From the NCBI RefSeq assembly GCF_017589465.1, contig NZ_JAELYA010000012.1:1-64000 (forward strand): a DNA stretch of 64,000 nt. The letters run 5' to 3'. Shown here in pieces: positions 8,786 through 18,669 of this stretch (position 1 is the first letter of the stretch; the number at the start of each line of letters is the position of its first letter). A program made the position numbers and the translations under genes. The notes under the pieces are model-generated. The model did not search any database. It saw only the letters and a program-made list of their open reading frames with translations, and was not told where the DNA came from. The DNA is from Pseudomonas schmalbachii (GTDB lineage: Bacteria; Pseudomonadota; Gammaproteobacteria; Pseudomonadales; Pseudomonadaceae).

Positions 8786-9958
8786 ATGAGCACAGTGACT
8801 GAAATGCCCTCTGCCCGGCCGCTGCTTGGCGTGCGCGTGCTGGACCTGAGCCGCGTGTTGGCCGGTCCGCACTGCACCGCCATGCTCGCCGACCTGGGCG
8901 CCGAGGTGATCAAGTTCGAAGTGCCGGGGCATGGCGACGACAGCCGCCATCTCGGCCCGTTCAAGGACGGCGAAAGCGTCTACTTCGGCCTGATCAACCG
9001 CGGCAAGCGCAGCGTCGAGTTGGACTTCAAGGCGCCCGCCGACCTAGCTCGCTTCCAGCAGATGGTCGCCGACGCCGACGTGGTGGTGGAGAACTTCCGC
9101 CCCGGCGTCACCCAGCGCCTGGGCATCGACTTCGACAGCCTCAAACAGCACAACCCGAAGCTGATCTACGCGAGCATTTCCGGCTTCGGCCAGAACGGCC
9201 CACTGTCGCGCCGCCCGGCCTACGACATCGTCGCCCAGGCGATGTCCGGGCTGATGAGCGTGAGCGGCTTCCCCGAAACCGGCCCAACCCGCAGCGGCGA
9301 GGCGCTCGGCGATCTCTGCGCCGGCGTCTACGCGGCCTGGGCGATCAGCAGCGCGCTGTTCGCCCGCGAGCATCAGGGCAGCAGCGCGCAGTACATCGAC
9401 GTCGCCATGTTCGACGTGCTGGTGAGCATGCAGATGACCGGGCTTTCCAACCTGTTCGCCAACGGCGTCGCGCCGGGACTGGTGGGCAACCGTCACCCGG
9501 TATCCACGCCGTTCGACACCTATCGCGCCGCCGACGGGCTGGTGGTGATCGCCGTGGCCAGCGACAAGCTGTTCCGCCGCTTCTGCGAAAGCATCGGCCG
9601 CTCCGAACTGGCCGACGATCCGCGCTTCGCCGACGACCCCTCGCGCACCCGCAACGAGCAGGCCCTGCGCGCCGAGCTCGAGGCATGGACCGGCCAGCGC
9701 AGCGTGGAACAGGCCTGCGACCTGCTGCTGGATGCCGGCGTGCCCGCTTCGCCGGTGTGGAACCTCGCCGAGGCCACCGGCAGCGAGCAGGCGCAGGTGC
9801 GCCAGCTGCTGTTGCAACAGGACGACGGCGAGCCACCGCTGGTGCCGCAGCCGGTGTTCTTCAACGGGCGCAAGCCTCACGCAACGACGCGCGCGCCCCG
9901 CCTGGGCGAAGCCAATGCCGCGTTCGGTCTCGATCACGCAGTTGGAGCAGTGCAATGA
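8786..9958 (+). CDS. CaiB/BaiF class III CoA-transferase in the hut operon
   Basis: 390-residue family III acyl-CoA transferase, which moves CoA between carboxylic acids through a glutamyl/aspartyl-CoA anhydride. N-terminal GVRVLDLSRVLAGPHCTAMLADLGAEVIKFE is the family CoA-binding fold, and D176 in GEALGDLCAGVYA aligns with the catalytic Asp of formyl-CoA transferase. It begins 10 bases after hutU (GGGGG-AGG ribosome-binding site) and overlaps the next gene by 4 bases. It is not a standard hut gene. Because its partner is an acyl-CoA dehydrogenase and its neighbours degrade urocanate, a likely acid substrate is imidazolepropionate or another imidazole acid, with urocanoyl-CoA as CoA donor; that is inference. 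A paralogue at 33329 belongs to glutarate catabolism. Confidence 0.85.
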   Translation: MSTVTEMPSARPLLGVRVLDLSRVLAGPHCTAMLADLGAEVIKFEVPGHGDDSRHLGPFKDGESVYFGLINRGKRSVELDFKAPADLARFQQMVADADVVVENFRPGVTQRLGIDFDSLKQHNPKLIYASISGFGQNGPLSRRPAYDIVAQAMSGLMSVSGFPETGPTRSGEALGDLCAGVYAAWAISSALFAREHQGSSAQYIDVAMFDVLVSMQMTGLSNLFANGVAPGLVGNRHPVSTPFDTYRAADGLVVIAVASDKLFRRFCESIGRSELADDPRFADDPSRTRNEQALRAELEAWTGQRSVEQACDLLLDAGVPASPVWNLAEATGSEQAQVRQLLLQQDDGEPPLVPQPVFFNGRKPHATTRAPRLGEANAAFGLDHAVGAVQ

Positions 9959-11100
9959 ATTTCACCATCGACGCCACCGAGCAGGCGATCATCGACTCCG
10001 CCGAGCGCGTCTGCCGCGACGTGCTGGCCGCCAATGCGCAGCGCTACGACGAAAGCGAAAGCTTCTGCGCCGAGAGCATGCAGGCGCTCGGCGAGCTTGG
10101 CTTCATGGGCATCAACCTGCCGGAGACCTACGGCGGCTTCGGCATCGGCAGCCTGGCGATGAGCGCGGTGGTCGAGGCGGTCTCCGCCGCCTGTGCCTCC
10201 ACCGCATCGGCGCTGACCGCGCACTTCCTCGCCACCGATTCGATCCTCATCGGCGGCACCGAGGAACAGCGCCAGGAGCTGCTGCCGCGCTGCGCCAGCG
10301 GCGAACTGCTCGGCGCCTTCGGCCTGACCGAGCCGGCCGCCGGCTCCAATCCGGCGGACATGCGCACCCGCGCCGTGCGCGAGGAAGGCGGCTGGCGCAT
10401 CCGTGGCAGCAAGCACTACATCACCAACGCCCGCGAAGCCGACTTCATCGTGCTCTACGCCAAGACCGACGCTGACGCCGGCGCCCGCGGCATCAGCGCC
10501 TTCGTCATCCCGAAGGGCACCGCCGGCGTGACCTTCGCCAACCCGGAAAAGACCATGGGCCTGCGCGGCAGCACCATCTACGAGCTGGCGCTGGACTGCT
10601 GGCTGCCGGCATCGGCGCTGCTCGGCGAGGAAGGCAAGGGTTTCCACACCGCCATGGAAGTGCTGGATCGCGGCCGCGTGGAAGTCGCCGCCATGTCCCT
10701 CGGCATCGCCCGTGCGGCCATGGAATACGCGTTGAAATGGGTGGACGAGCGGCAGATCGGTCCGAAACCGCTGGCCGCCTACCAGGGCACCCAGTGGCGC
10801 ATCGCCGATATGCACGCCCAGCTGGAAGCCGCGCGCATGCTGACCATGAAGGCCGCAGCCCGGCGCGACAGCGGCGAACGCTTCAGCCTGGAATCGGCCA
10901 CCGCCAAGCTGTTCGCCGCCGAAGCCTGCGGCTTCATCACCGATGCCGCGCTGCAACTGCATGGCGGATACGGCTACATCCGCGACCTGCCGCTGGAGCG
11001 CTTCGTCCGCGACGCCCGCATCCTGCGGATCTTCGAGGGAACTTCGGAAGTACAGAAGATCATCATCTCCCGCGCCGTACTGGAGGCCGCCCGCCAGTAA
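9955..11100 (+). CDS. Acyl-CoA dehydrogenase in the hut operon
   Basis: 381-residue FAD-dependent acyl-CoA dehydrogenase of the short-chain type, which introduces a trans alpha-beta double bond. Seen: FAD/substrate motif FGLTEPAAGSNPADM near residue 122, the LHGGYGYIRDLPLERFVRDARILRIFEGTSEVQ block, and the catalytic base E361 in IFEGTSEVQ. The start overlaps the CoA-transferase stop (ATGA), implying coupled synthesis and a joint pathway, as in CaiA/CaiB of carnitine metabolism. The saturated propionyl side chain of imidazolepropionyl-CoA would yield urocanoyl-CoA, matching the substrate of HutU one step later. Substrate is not demonstrated; a generic short-chain acyl-CoA role cannot be excluded. 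Confidence 0.87.
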   Translation: MNFTIDATEQAIIDSAERVCRDVLAANAQRYDESESFCAESMQALGELGFMGINLPETYGGFGIGSLAMSAVVEAVSAACASTASALTAHFLATDSILIGGTEEQRQELLPRCASGELLGAFGLTEPAAGSNPADMRTRAVREEGGWRIRGSKHYITNAREADFIVLYAKTDADAGARGISAFVIPKGTAGVTFANPEKTMGLRGSTIYELALDCWLPASALLGEEGKGFHTAMEVLDRGRVEVAAMSLGIARAAMEYALKWVDERQIGPKPLAAYQGTQWRIADMHAQLEAARMLTMKAAARRDSGERFSLESATAKLFAAEACGFITDAALQLHGGYGYIRDLPLERFVRDARILRIFEGTSEVQKIIISRAVLEAARQ

Positions 11101-11170
11101 TGGCGTGCATACGACTCGGATAACTACAACAGGCGCGGCCGCACGCCGGCCGCGCACGAGGAGAGCGTCA

Positions 11171-12565
11171 ATGGCTGGCAATTCACTGATCGAAACCCGC
11201 TCGATCGACTACATCCCCGAAGGCGAACGGCACGGCAGCCTGTTCAGCCAGTTCACCCTGTGGTTCGGCGCCAACCTGCAGATCACCGCCATCGTCACCG
11301 GCGCGCTGGCGGTGGTCCTCGGCGGCGACGTGTTCTGGTCGCTGATCGGCCTACTGATCGGGCAGATCTTCGGCGGCGCGGTGATGGCCCTGCACGGCGC
11401 CCAGGGGCCGAAGCTCGGCTTGCCGCAGATGATTTCCAGCCGCGTGCAGTTCGGCGTGTTCGGCGCGGTGATCCCGCTGGTGCTGGTGTGCATCATGTAC
11501 GTCGGCTTCAACGCCACCGGCACGGTGCTCGCCGGCCAGGCCATCGGCCAGCTGGCGCATGTCAGCGACACCGCCGGCATCCTGATCTTCGCCGCCGTGA
11601 TCGTGATCCTCACGGTGTGCGGCTACCGGGTCATCCACATCCTCGGCAAGGCGGCCAGCGTGCTCGGCATCCTCGCCTTCGCCTACCTGTTCGTGCGCCT
11701 GCTGTCGGTCAACGACATCGGCGCGCTGCTGGACAACCGCCACTTCTCCTGGAGCACCTTCCTCCTCGCGGTATCGCTGGCGGCGTCCTGGCAGATCGCC
11801 TTCGGCCCGTACGTGGCCGACTACTCGCGCTACCTGCCGAGCGCCACGTCGGCGCCGAAGACCTTCTTCGCCGTCGGCCTCGGCTCGGTGATCGGCTCCC
11901 AGGCCTCGATGGTGCTCGGCGTGTTCGCCGCGGCGCTGGCCGGCAAGGAGTTCTCCGGGCAACCGGTGGCCTATGTGGTCGGCCTCGGCGCCAGCGGGCT
12001 GATGGCGGCGGCACTGTTCTTCAGCGTGGCATTCGGCAAGGTCACCATCGCCACCCTCAATGCCTACGGCAGCTTCATGTGCATCGCCACCATCATCAGC
12101 GGCTTCCGCGGCCACCTGACCATCACCCGCCTGCAGCGCCTGGTGTTCGTGCTCGGCATCGTCGGCCTGTCCACCGCGCTGGCGCTGGCCGGGCAGCATT
12201 CGTTCCTCGCCGCGTTCAAGTCGTTCCTGCTGTTCCTGCTGGCGTTCTTCACGCCGTGGAGCGCGATCAACCTGGTCGACTACTACTGCATCACCCGCGA
12301 GCGCTACGACATTCCGGCGCTGAGCGATCCGGACGGGCGCTACGGGCGCTGGAACTGGACCGGCATCGGTGTCTACCTGTTCGGCGTGCTGGTGCAGATG
12401 CCGTTCATCGATACGGCCTTCTATGCAGGCCCGCTGGTGGCTCAACTGGGAGGTGTGGATATCTCCTGGCTGGTCGGCCTGCTGCTGCCGGCGCTGATCT
12501 ACTACCCGCTGGCGCGCCGCGACGCCCGCCACGTACCGGCGCGGCTGGTACTGCCGACCGCCTGA
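11171..12565 (+). CDS. NCS1 family permease (cytosine/imidazole-compound transporter-like)
   Basis: 464-residue inner-membrane protein of the NCS1 (nucleobase-cation symport-1, CodB-like) family with about 12 hydrophobic segments. Typical features are LFSQFTLWFGANLQ at the first helix, QMISSRVQFGVFG, and the conserved SWQIAFGPYVADYSRYLP in the middle. Pseudomonad hut loci often carry a CodB-like gene, implicated in urocanate or histidine uptake. It is the only transporter in this island: no HutT-type permease or HutXWV ABC system is seen. AGGAGAG at 11159-11165 sets the start. Substrate could be urocanate, imidazolepropionate or histidine; the sequence alone does not decide. Confidence 0.85.
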   Translation: MAGNSLIETRSIDYIPEGERHGSLFSQFTLWFGANLQITAIVTGALAVVLGGDVFWSLIGLLIGQIFGGAVMALHGAQGPKLGLPQMISSRVQFGVFGAVIPLVLVCIMYVGFNATGTVLAGQAIGQLAHVSDTAGILIFAAVIVILTVCGYRVIHILGKAASVLGILAFAYLFVRLLSVNDIGALLDNRHFSWSTFLLAVSLAASWQIAFGPYVADYSRYLPSATSAPKTFFAVGLGSVIGSQASMVLGVFAAALAGKEFSGQPVAYVVGLGASGLMAAALFFSVAFGKVTIATLNAYGSFMCIATIISGFRGHLTITRLQRLVFVLGIVGLSTALALAGQHSFLAAFKSFLLFLLAFFTPWSAINLVDYYCITRERYDIPALSDPDGRYGRWNWTGIGVYLFGVLVQMPFIDTAFYAGPLVAQLGGVDISWLVGLLLPALIYYPLARRDARHVPARLVLPTA

Positions 12566-12577
12566 GTGGAGGAACCG

Positions 12578-13786
12578 ATGAAACAGCTCTGGCAGAACTG
12601 CCACGCGGCGACCATGGCCGGTGGCAAGTACTCGATCATCGAGGACGCGGCGATTCTCACCGACGGCGCGAAGATCGCCTGGATCGGCCCGCGCGCGGAA
12701 ATGCCCCTGCATGAAGTGCAGCGCAGTCATGACCTCGGCGGCGCCTGGGTCACGCCGGGGCTGATTGACTGCCACACGCACCTGGTGTTCGGCGGCGACC
12801 GCAGCGGCGAGTTCGAACAGCGTCTGGAAGGCGTCAGCTATGCGGAGATCGCCGCCCAGGGCGGCGGCATCGCCAGCACCGTGCGTGCGACCCGCGAGGC
12901 CGGCGAGGACGAACTGCTGGCCAGTGCGGTCAGACGCGCCCGTTCGTTGCTGGCCGATGGCGTGACGGTGCTGGAGGTGAAATCCGGCTACGGCCTCGAC
13001 CTCGCCAGCGAGCGCAAGATGCTGCGCGTCACCCGCCGGCTCGGCGAGGCGCTGCCGGTGACGGTGCGCGCCACCTGCCTGGCGGCCCATGCATTGCCGC
13101 CGGAGTATGCCGGTCGCGCCGACGACTACATCGAGCTGGTCTGCCGGGAAATCCTCCCGGCGCTGGCCAGTGAAGGGCTGATCGACGCGGTGGATGCCTT
13201 CTGCGAGCACCTGGCGTTCTCGCCGGCACAGGTGGAGAAGGTGTTCCAGACAGCTCAGCGCCTTGGCCTGCCGGTCAAGCTGCATGCCGAGCAGCTGTCC
13301 TCGCTGCACGGTTCCAGTCTCGCCGCGCGCTACCACGCGCTGTCCGCCGACCATCTGGAATTCATGACCGAGGAAGACGCCATCGCCATGGCCACCGCCG
13401 GCACCGTCGCCGTGCTGCTGCCGGGCGCCTTCTTCGTCCTGCGCGAGACCCAGCTGCCGCCGATGGATGCCCTGCGCAAGCACGGCGTGGCCATCGCCGT
13501 GGCCAGCGACCTCAACCCCGGCACCTCGCCGGCGCTGTCGCTGCGCCTGATGCTGAACATGGCCTGCACCGCCTTCCGCCTCACGCCGGAAGAGGCGCTG
13601 GCCGGCGTCACCCTGAATGCGGCGAAGGCCCTCGGCATGGGCGACAGCTATGGCAGCCTGGAAGCCGGCAAGGTCGCCGACTTCGTCGCCTGGGACATCC
13701 AGCGCCCGGCGGAGCTGGCCTACTGGCTCGGCGGCGATCTGCCGAAACGCATCATCCGACACGCAGAGGAAGTCACCTGTGGATAA
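12578..13786 (+). CDS. hutI: Imidazolonepropionase
   Basis: Opens the ring of 4-imidazolone-5-propionate to N-formimino-L-glutamate. 402 residues with the amidohydrolase HxH metal motif at H66/H68 ([15 protein letters not shown]), [12 protein letters not shown] in the middle and the late metal Asp in [13 protein letters not shown]. The ATG at 12578 follows TGGAGGA; an in-frame GTG at 12566 would put the ribosome site inside the gene. Stop overlaps hutG by 8 bases. Confidence 0.96.
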   Translation: MKQLWQNCHAATMAGGKYSIIEDAAILTDGAKIAWIGPRAEMPLHEVQRSHDLGGAWVTPGLIDCHTHLVFGGDRSGEFEQRLEGVSYAEIAAQGGGIASTVRATREAGEDELLASAVRRARSLLADGVTVLEVKSGYGLDLASERKMLRVTRRLGEALPVTVRATCLAAHALPPEYAGRADDYIELVCREILPALASEGLIDAVDAFCEHLAFSPAQVEKVFQTAQRLGLPVKLHAEQLSSLHGSSLAARYHALSADHLEFMTEEDAIAMATAGTVAVLLPGAFFVLRETQLPPMDALRKHGVAIAVASDLNPGTSPALSLRLMLNMACTAFRLTPEEALAGVTLNAAKALGMGDSYGSLEAGKVADFVAWDIQRPAELAYWLGGDLPKRIIRHAEEVTCG

Positions 13787-14582
13787 CGTATTGAGCTTCA
13801 GCCGCGGTCGCGTGCCGCTGCTGATCAGCATGCCGCACCCCGGCACCCGCCTGACTCCGGCGGTGGAAGCCGGCCTGGTGGACGAGGCGCGCGAGCTGGC
13901 CGATACCGACTGGCACATCCCGCGCCTCTACGACTTCGCCGTCGAAATGGGCGCCAGCGTGCTGGCCGCGCAGTATTCGCGCTATGTGGTCGACCTCAAC
14001 CGGCCTTCCGACGACAAGCCGCTGTACGCCACCGCCACCACCGGTCTTTATCCGGACACCCTGTTCGACGGCCGTCCGCTGTACCGCGAGGGCATGACGC
14101 CGTCGAAGGAGGAGAGGGCGCGCTACCTGGCCGAAGTGTGGACGCCCTATCACCGCACGCTGAGCGAGGAGCTGGCGCGGATGAAGGCGGAGTTCGGCTA
14201 TGCGTTGCTGTGGGATGCGCATTCCATCCGCTCGCTGATTCCGCACCTGTTCGAAGGCCGCCTGCCGGACTTCAACCTGGGCACCAACGCCGGCGCAAGC
14301 TGCGCGCCGGAACTGGCCGAGCGCCTGCAGGCGGTGTGCGCCGGGGTGTCGAACTACAGCCATGTGCTCAACGGCCGTTTCAAGGGCGGCCATATCACCC
14401 GCCACTACGGCCAGCCGGAGCAGGACGTGCATGCGGTGCAACTGGAGCTGGCGCAGTGCAACTACATGGATGAAAGCGCGCCGTTCGGTTATCGGGAGGA
14501 TCTCGCAGGGCCGACGCGGGAGGTGATCCGCCAGTTGTTGCAGGCATTCATCGATTGGGGGCGGGAGCGGTACGGGCGTTGA
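13779..14582 (+). CDS. hutG: N-formylglutamate deformylase
   Basis: Hydrolyses N-formyl-L-glutamate to glutamate and formate, the last step of the five-step pathway. 267 residues from a GTG start (GTG-GAT-AAC at 13779) behind AGAGGAA; the start lies within the hutI coding sequence, giving translational coupling. The N-terminus [17 protein letters not shown] and [25 protein letters not shown] are characteristic of the zinc-dependent FGase family, and ITRHYG near the C-terminus completes the site. Confidence 0.95.
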   Translation: MDNVLSFSRGRVPLLISMPHPGTRLTPAVEAGLVDEARELADTDWHIPRLYDFAVEMGASVLAAQYSRYVVDLNRPSDDKPLYATATTGLYPDTLFDGRPLYREGMTPSKEERARYLAEVWTPYHRTLSEELARMKAEFGYALLWDAHSIRSLIPHLFEGRLPDFNLGTNAGASCAPELAERLQAVCAGVSNYSHVLNGRFKGGHITRHYGQPEQDVHAVQLELAQCNYMDESAPFGYREDLAGPTREVIRQLLQAFIDWGRERYGR

Positions 14583-14595
14583 TCGCGGCTACGCC

Positions 14596-14628
14596 GCATG
14601 GGTATCGCTGCGCTCAACCCATCCTACG
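14596..14628. repeat. Single REP unit, GTAGGATGGGTTGAG family
   Basis: One inverted copy of the GGGTATCGCTGCGCTCAACCC/ATCCTACG unit just after hutG. The same family forms a full doublet at 47721-47797. Confidence 0.75.
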
Positions 14629-14648
14629 AAACCTCGTCGTGGCCGATC

Positions 14649-14752
14649 CGTAGGTTGGGTTGAGGAGCGAAGCGACGAAGCCCAACGAGAGGAGCCCGGC
14701 GCTACATCGTCGCCGGGTAGTTGGGCTTCGCTGCGCTCAGCGCCAACCTACG
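14649..14752. repeat. REP doublet, GTAGGTTGGG/GTAGGTTGGCGC
   Basis: A pair of inverted REP units. The left is headed GTAGGTTGGGTTGAG and the right is the GTAGGTTGGCGCTGAG type in reverse, with a GC-rich spacer able to form its own hairpin (GCCCGGCG/CGCCGGGT). It fills the gap between convergent hutG and the Nudix gene. Confidence 0.82.
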
Positions 14753-14763
14753 CGGCGCACCCG

Positions 14764-15240
14764 TCAGGCTTGCAACCCTAGATGCCGTATCACCGGCTCC
14801 GCCGTCGCCAACCTGTCCCAGACATCGTCAAGCAACTCCGCCGGGTAGAACGACTCCAGCCGCGGCAGCTCCGCGCGCGGCACCCAGGCCACGTCGAGGA
14901 TTTCGAACTCGTCGCCGCCCAGGCCGAGCAGGTTGCGCATGCCCAGTTCGCCACGCCAGGCGTCCACGCGATAAAACAATTCCATGTGGAAGCGCCCGGC
15001 CAGCGGCTCGGCGAATTCGCGGACGTACACCAGCGGGCCGACTTCCACCTCCAGGCCGGTTTCCTCCATGCACTCGCGCTGCACCGTGTCCCGCGTCGAA
15101 CGGTCGCTGACGGATTCGAAGCCGCCGCCCGGTGGAATCCAGTAGATGTCGTCGCGCAGCCGGTGCTTGACCAGCAGGATGCGATCATCCTGCAGCAGCA
15201 GGCCGGCGGCGCGGATACGGTGTTGCAGGGCGGGATTCAT
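14764..15240 (-). CDS. Nudix hydrolase
   Basis: 158-residue Nudix-fold pyrophosphohydrolase. The catalytic helix RECMEETGL is intact, preceded by WIPPGGGF. The distance from GGG to RE is two residues longer than in the textbook box and the usual first Glu position is not filled, so this is a slightly divergent box. Substrate (nucleoside diphosphate derivative) cannot be assigned. It is a single gene between REP elements and an unrelated divergent gene. Confidence 0.85.
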   Translation of the reverse strand: MNPALQHRIRAAGLLLQDDRILLVKHRLRDDIYWIPPGGGFESVSDRSTRDTVQRECMEETGLEVEVGPLVYVREFAEPLAGRFHMELFYRVDAWRGELGMRNLLGLGGDEFEILDVAWVPRAELPRLESFYPAELLDDVWDRLATAEPVIRHLGLQA

Positions 15241-15500
15241 CGCTGGTCGGGCCTCATCGGTTGCCGGGCGTCATGTCGGGCGCGAAAGGCGATTCGTGGC
15301 GCCTTTCCCTCTATATAGAGCGTCGCGTTCCATCTGGCCTGGTCCGGAGTCCCACTGAACCGAAAAAAAGAATCAACTTCTTTTGCAGAGTGCACGAACT
15401 CCTTTATCGGTTTTGCTCCGGCCCTAGTATCATGCCCGGCAGAGCCAGGGATGGGCATCCGGTCGAGGGACGACCGCACGCACTGATTCGGGAGCGCGCC

Positions 15501-16472
15501 ATGCAATCTTTGTATCCGGAAATCAAGCCTTACGCCCGGCACGAGCTGCCTGTCGAGGAACCGCACGTCCTGTATGTGGACGAGAGCGGCAGCCCCGACG
15601 GCCTGCCCGTGCTGTTCGTCCATGGTGGCCCGGGTGCAGGCTGCGATGCCATGTCGCGGCGCTTCTTCGATCCCAACATCTACCGCATCGTCACCTTCGA
15701 CCAGCGCGGCTGCGGCCGTTCCACCCCGCACGCCAGCCTGGAGAAGAACACCACCTGGGACCTGGTGGCGGACATGGAGCGCATCCGCGAGCGGCTCGGC
15801 ATCGACAAGTGGGTGCTGTTCGGCGGCTCGTGGGGCTCGACCCTGTCGCTGGCCTACGCGCAGACGCATCCGGAGCGCGTCCATGCGCTGATCCTGCGCG
15901 GCATCTTCCTGTGCCGTCCGCAGGACTTCCTCTGGTTCTACCAGGAGGGCGCCAGCCGCCTGTTCCCGGACTACTGGGAGGACTACCTGGCGCCGATCCC
16001 GGCGGACGAGCATGGCGACCTGATGAAGGCCTTCCACAAGCGCCTGACCGGCGCCGACCAGATCGCCCAGATGCACGCCGCACGCGCCTGGTCCACCTGG
16101 GAAGGGCGCACCGCCACGCTGCGGCCGAACCCGGACCTCGTCGACCGCTTCGCCGACCCGCACCGTGCGCTGTCGATCGCGCGCATCGAGAACGACTACT
16201 TCGTCAACGGCGGCTACCTCGAACCGGACCAACTGCTGCGCGACATGCACAAGATCGCCCACCTGCCGGGCGTCATCGTGCACGGCCGCTATGATGTGGT
16301 CTGCCCGCTGGACAACGCCTGGGCACTGCACAAGGCCTGGCCGAACAGCGAGCTGCAGATCGTCCGCGACGCCGGCCACGCGGCGGCGGAACCGGGGATC
16401 ACCGATGCGCTGGTGCGCGCCACCAGCGAGATCGGCCGGCGCCTGCTGAACGTGCCGCCGGAGGCCGAATGA
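15501..16472 (+). CDS. pip: Proline iminopeptidase
   Basis: Removes N-terminal proline from peptides; alpha/beta-hydrolase of peptidase family S33. 323 residues. HGGPGAGC at residues 41-48 forms the oxyanion loop, S110 in GGSWGS is the nucleophile, and the late Asp and His are in HGRYDVVCP and [13 protein letters not shown] at 15501 follows GGGAGCG. The stop overlaps dtd by 4 bases (ATGA), an arrangement conserved in pseudomonads. Confidence 0.95.
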   Translation: MQSLYPEIKPYARHELPVEEPHVLYVDESGSPDGLPVLFVHGGPGAGCDAMSRRFFDPNIYRIVTFDQRGCGRSTPHASLEKNTTWDLVADMERIRERLGIDKWVLFGGSWGSTLSLAYAQTHPERVHALILRGIFLCRPQDFLWFYQEGASRLFPDYWEDYLAPIPADEHGDLMKAFHKRLTGADQIAQMHAARAWSTWEGRTATLRPNPDLVDRFADPHRALSIARIENDYFVNGGYLEPDQLLRDMHKIAHLPGVIVHGRYDVVCPLDNAWALHKAWPNSELQIVRDAGHAAAEPGITDALVRATSEIGRRLLNVPPEAE

Positions 16473-16906
16473 AAGGTCTGATCCAGCGCGTGCGCGGCGC
16501 GCGGGTGGAAGTGGCGGGGGAAGTCGTCGGTGCCATCGATCATGGCCTGCTGGCGCTGGTCGCTGTCGAACCTCGGGACGATGAGGAGTCTGCGGCGAAA
16601 TTGCTGCATAAGCTGCTCAATTATCGGGTGTTCGCCGACGATGAAGGTAAAATGAATCTTTCGTTGAGCGATGTCGGCGGCGGCCTGCTGCTGGTTTCGC
16701 AGTTCACCCTGGCTGCCGATACCCGCAAGGGGCTGCGGCCGAGCTTTTCCAGTGCGGCGTCGCCGGAGCGGGGCGCCGAACTGTTCGATCATCTCGTTGA
16801 ACAGGCGCGAGTCCGTCATCCGCTGGTCGCTACCGGACGTTTCGGCGCCGACATGCAGGTTCACCTGGTCAACGACGGGCCGGTCACCTTCCTGCTGGAG
16901 GTCTGA
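16469..16906 (+). CDS. dtd: D-aminoacyl-tRNA deacylase
   Basis: Hydrolyses D-aminoacyl-tRNA (and Gly-tRNA-Ala), a proofreading enzyme that keeps D-residues out of protein. 145 residues with both signature motifs: SQFTLAAD near residue 77 and the cross-subunit Gly-cis-Pro motif NDGPVTF near the C-terminus. Coupled to pip by a 4-base overlap. Confidence 0.96.
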   Translation: MKGLIQRVRGARVEVAGEVVGAIDHGLLALVAVEPRDDEESAAKLLHKLLNYRVFADDEGKMNLSLSDVGGGLLLVSQFTLAADTRKGLRPSFSSAASPERGAELFDHLVEQARVRHPLVATGRFGADMQVHLVNDGPVTFLLEV

Positions 16907-17097
16907 GCGAACGGTTGTTTGTCATCGAACCGTAGGACGATGGTCATGCGCTTGCACGCAAAACAATGGTTCCCCGGGAGGACGCCGTCACGCACGGTGA
17001 ATCATTCCTGCCGACCGGGGTCGGAACTCAATAGCCGGCATCCTGGCACTGCCTTTGCTGGCCTCAGAAATTTTTCGTACACGGACGAGGGGGACTC

Positions 17098-18669
17098 GTG
17101 ATTTTCCGTTCCGTTCAGTTAACCGCTTCTCGCACTTTCTTCGGGGGGCTGTTGCTCGGCTCCGCACTCCTGGCGTTGAGCGCCGGCCAGGCGTGGGCAT
17201 TCAACCTGGACGACGTCGGCGAGAAGGCAAAGAAACTCGCCGGCGAGCAGTACAAGGCTCCCAGCAGCAATCTGCCGTCGGAGTTCAGCGAGATGAAGTT
17301 CGCCGACTACCAGCAGATCCGCCTGCGCCTGGAGAAGGCCTACTGGACCGACCAGAAGACACCGTTCAAGCTCGGCTTCTATCACCAGGGCATGCACTTC
17401 GACACGCCGGTGAAGATCAATGAAGTGACCAGCACAGCCGTGAAGGAGATCAAGTACGATCCCTCGCAGTTCGACTTCGGTTCGCTGAAATTCGACGAGA
17501 GTGCCACCAAGGATCTCGGCTACGCCGGCTTCCGCATCCTCTACCCGATCAACCAGGCCGACAAGCAGGACGAGATCGCTTCGTTCCTCGGCGCCAGCTA
17601 TTTCCGCATCGTCGGCAAGGGCCACGCCTGGGGGCTTTCCGCCCGCGGCCTGGCGCTGGACACCGCGCTGCCGTCCGGCGAGGAATTCCCGCGCTTCCGC
17701 GAATTCTGGATCGAACGGCCGAAGGCGAAGGACAAGCACCTGGTGATCTTCGCCCTGCTCGATTCGCCGCGCGCCACCGGCGCCTACCGCTTCATCCTGC
17801 GCCCGGGCGTCGAGACCGTGGTCGACGTGAAGGCGCGCGTCTACCTGCGCGACAACGTGACCAAGCTGGGCCTGGCGCCGCTCACCAGCATGTTCCTGTT
17901 CGGCTCCAACCAGCCGTCCGAACAGCACAACTTCCGCCCCGAGCTGCATGATTCCACCGGCCTGCAGATCCACTCCGGCAACGGCGAGTGGATCTGGCGT
18001 CCGCTGAACAATCCGAAACACCTCTCGGTCAGCGCCTACAGCGTGGAGAATCCGAAGGGCTTCGGCCTGCTCCAGCGCGGCCGCGAATTCTCCCGCTACG
18101 AAGACCTCGACGACCGCTACGAGCTGCGTCCGAGCGCCTGGGTGGAGCCGCAGGGCGACTGGGGCAAGGGCACCGTCGAACTGGTGGAAATCCCCACGCC
18201 GGACGAGACCAACGACAACATCGTCGCCTTCTGGAATCCGGAGAAGCGCCCGGCCGCCGGCGAGCCGCTGGACTTCGCCTATCGCATGCACTGGACCCTG
18301 GACGAAGCCGGCCTGCATGACCCGCAGTCGGCCTGGGTCATGCAGACCCTGCGCTCGATCGGCGACGTCAAGCAGAAGAACCTGATCCGCCAGCCCGACG
18401 GCACCACCGCGCTGGTCGTCGATTTCGTCGGCCCGTCGCTGAAGGCCCTGCCGCCGGACGCGCCGGTGAGCAGCCAGGTCAGCACCGACAAGAATTCCGA
18501 GGTGAAGGAAAACAGCCTGCGCTACAACCCGGTCACCCAGGGCTGGCGCCTGACCCTGCGGGTCAAGGTCAAGGACCCGAAGAAGCCGGTCGAGATGCGC
18601 GCTGCGCTGGTCAACGGCGAGAAAACCCTGTCTGAAACCTGGAGCTACCAGCTGCCTGCCGATGAATAA
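17098..18669 (+). CDS. opgG: Periplasmic glucan biosynthesis protein OpgG
   Basis: Periplasmic protein needed to build osmoregulated periplasmic glucans (OPGs), acting on the beta-1,2-glucan backbone made by OpgH. 523 residues with a cleavable Sec signal (hydrophobic segment 14-30, cleavage after AWA before FNLDDV). Family motifs [22 protein letters not shown] and [21 protein letters not shown] are present. The start is a GTG at 17098 behind GAGGGGG. It overlaps opgH by 8 bases. About 190 bases upstream hold the promoter region without a clear motif. Confidence 0.95.
   Translation: MIFRSVQLTASRTFFGGLLLGSALLALSAGQAWAFNLDDVGEKAKKLAGEQYKAPSSNLPSEFSEMKFADYQQIRLRLEKAYWTDQKTPFKLGFYHQGMHFDTPVKINEVTSTAVKEIKYDPSQFDFGSLKFDESATKDLGYAGFRILYPINQADKQDEIASFLGASYFRIVGKGHAWGLSARGLALDTALPSGEEFPRFREFWIERPKAKDKHLVIFALLDSPRATGAYRFILRPGVETVVDVKARVYLRDNVTKLGLAPLTSMFLFGSNQPSEQHNFRPELHDSTGLQIHSGNGEWIWRPLNNPKHLSVSAYSVENPKGFGLLQRGREFSRYEDLDDRYELRPSAWVEPQGDWGKGTVELVEIPTPDETNDNIVAFWNPEKRPAAGEPLDFAYRMHWTLDEAGLHDPQSAWVMQTLRSIGDVKQKNLIRQPDGTTALVVDFVGPSLKALPPDAPVSSQVSTDKNSEVKENSLRYNPVTQGWRLTLRVKVKDPKKPVEMRAALVNGEKTLSETWSYQLPADE

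Noticed and set aside
11351-13918. Long minus-strand open frame through the permease, hutI and hutG
   Set aside because: Codon shadow of three real plus-strand genes; composition is Arg/Gly/Gln-rich with no domain.
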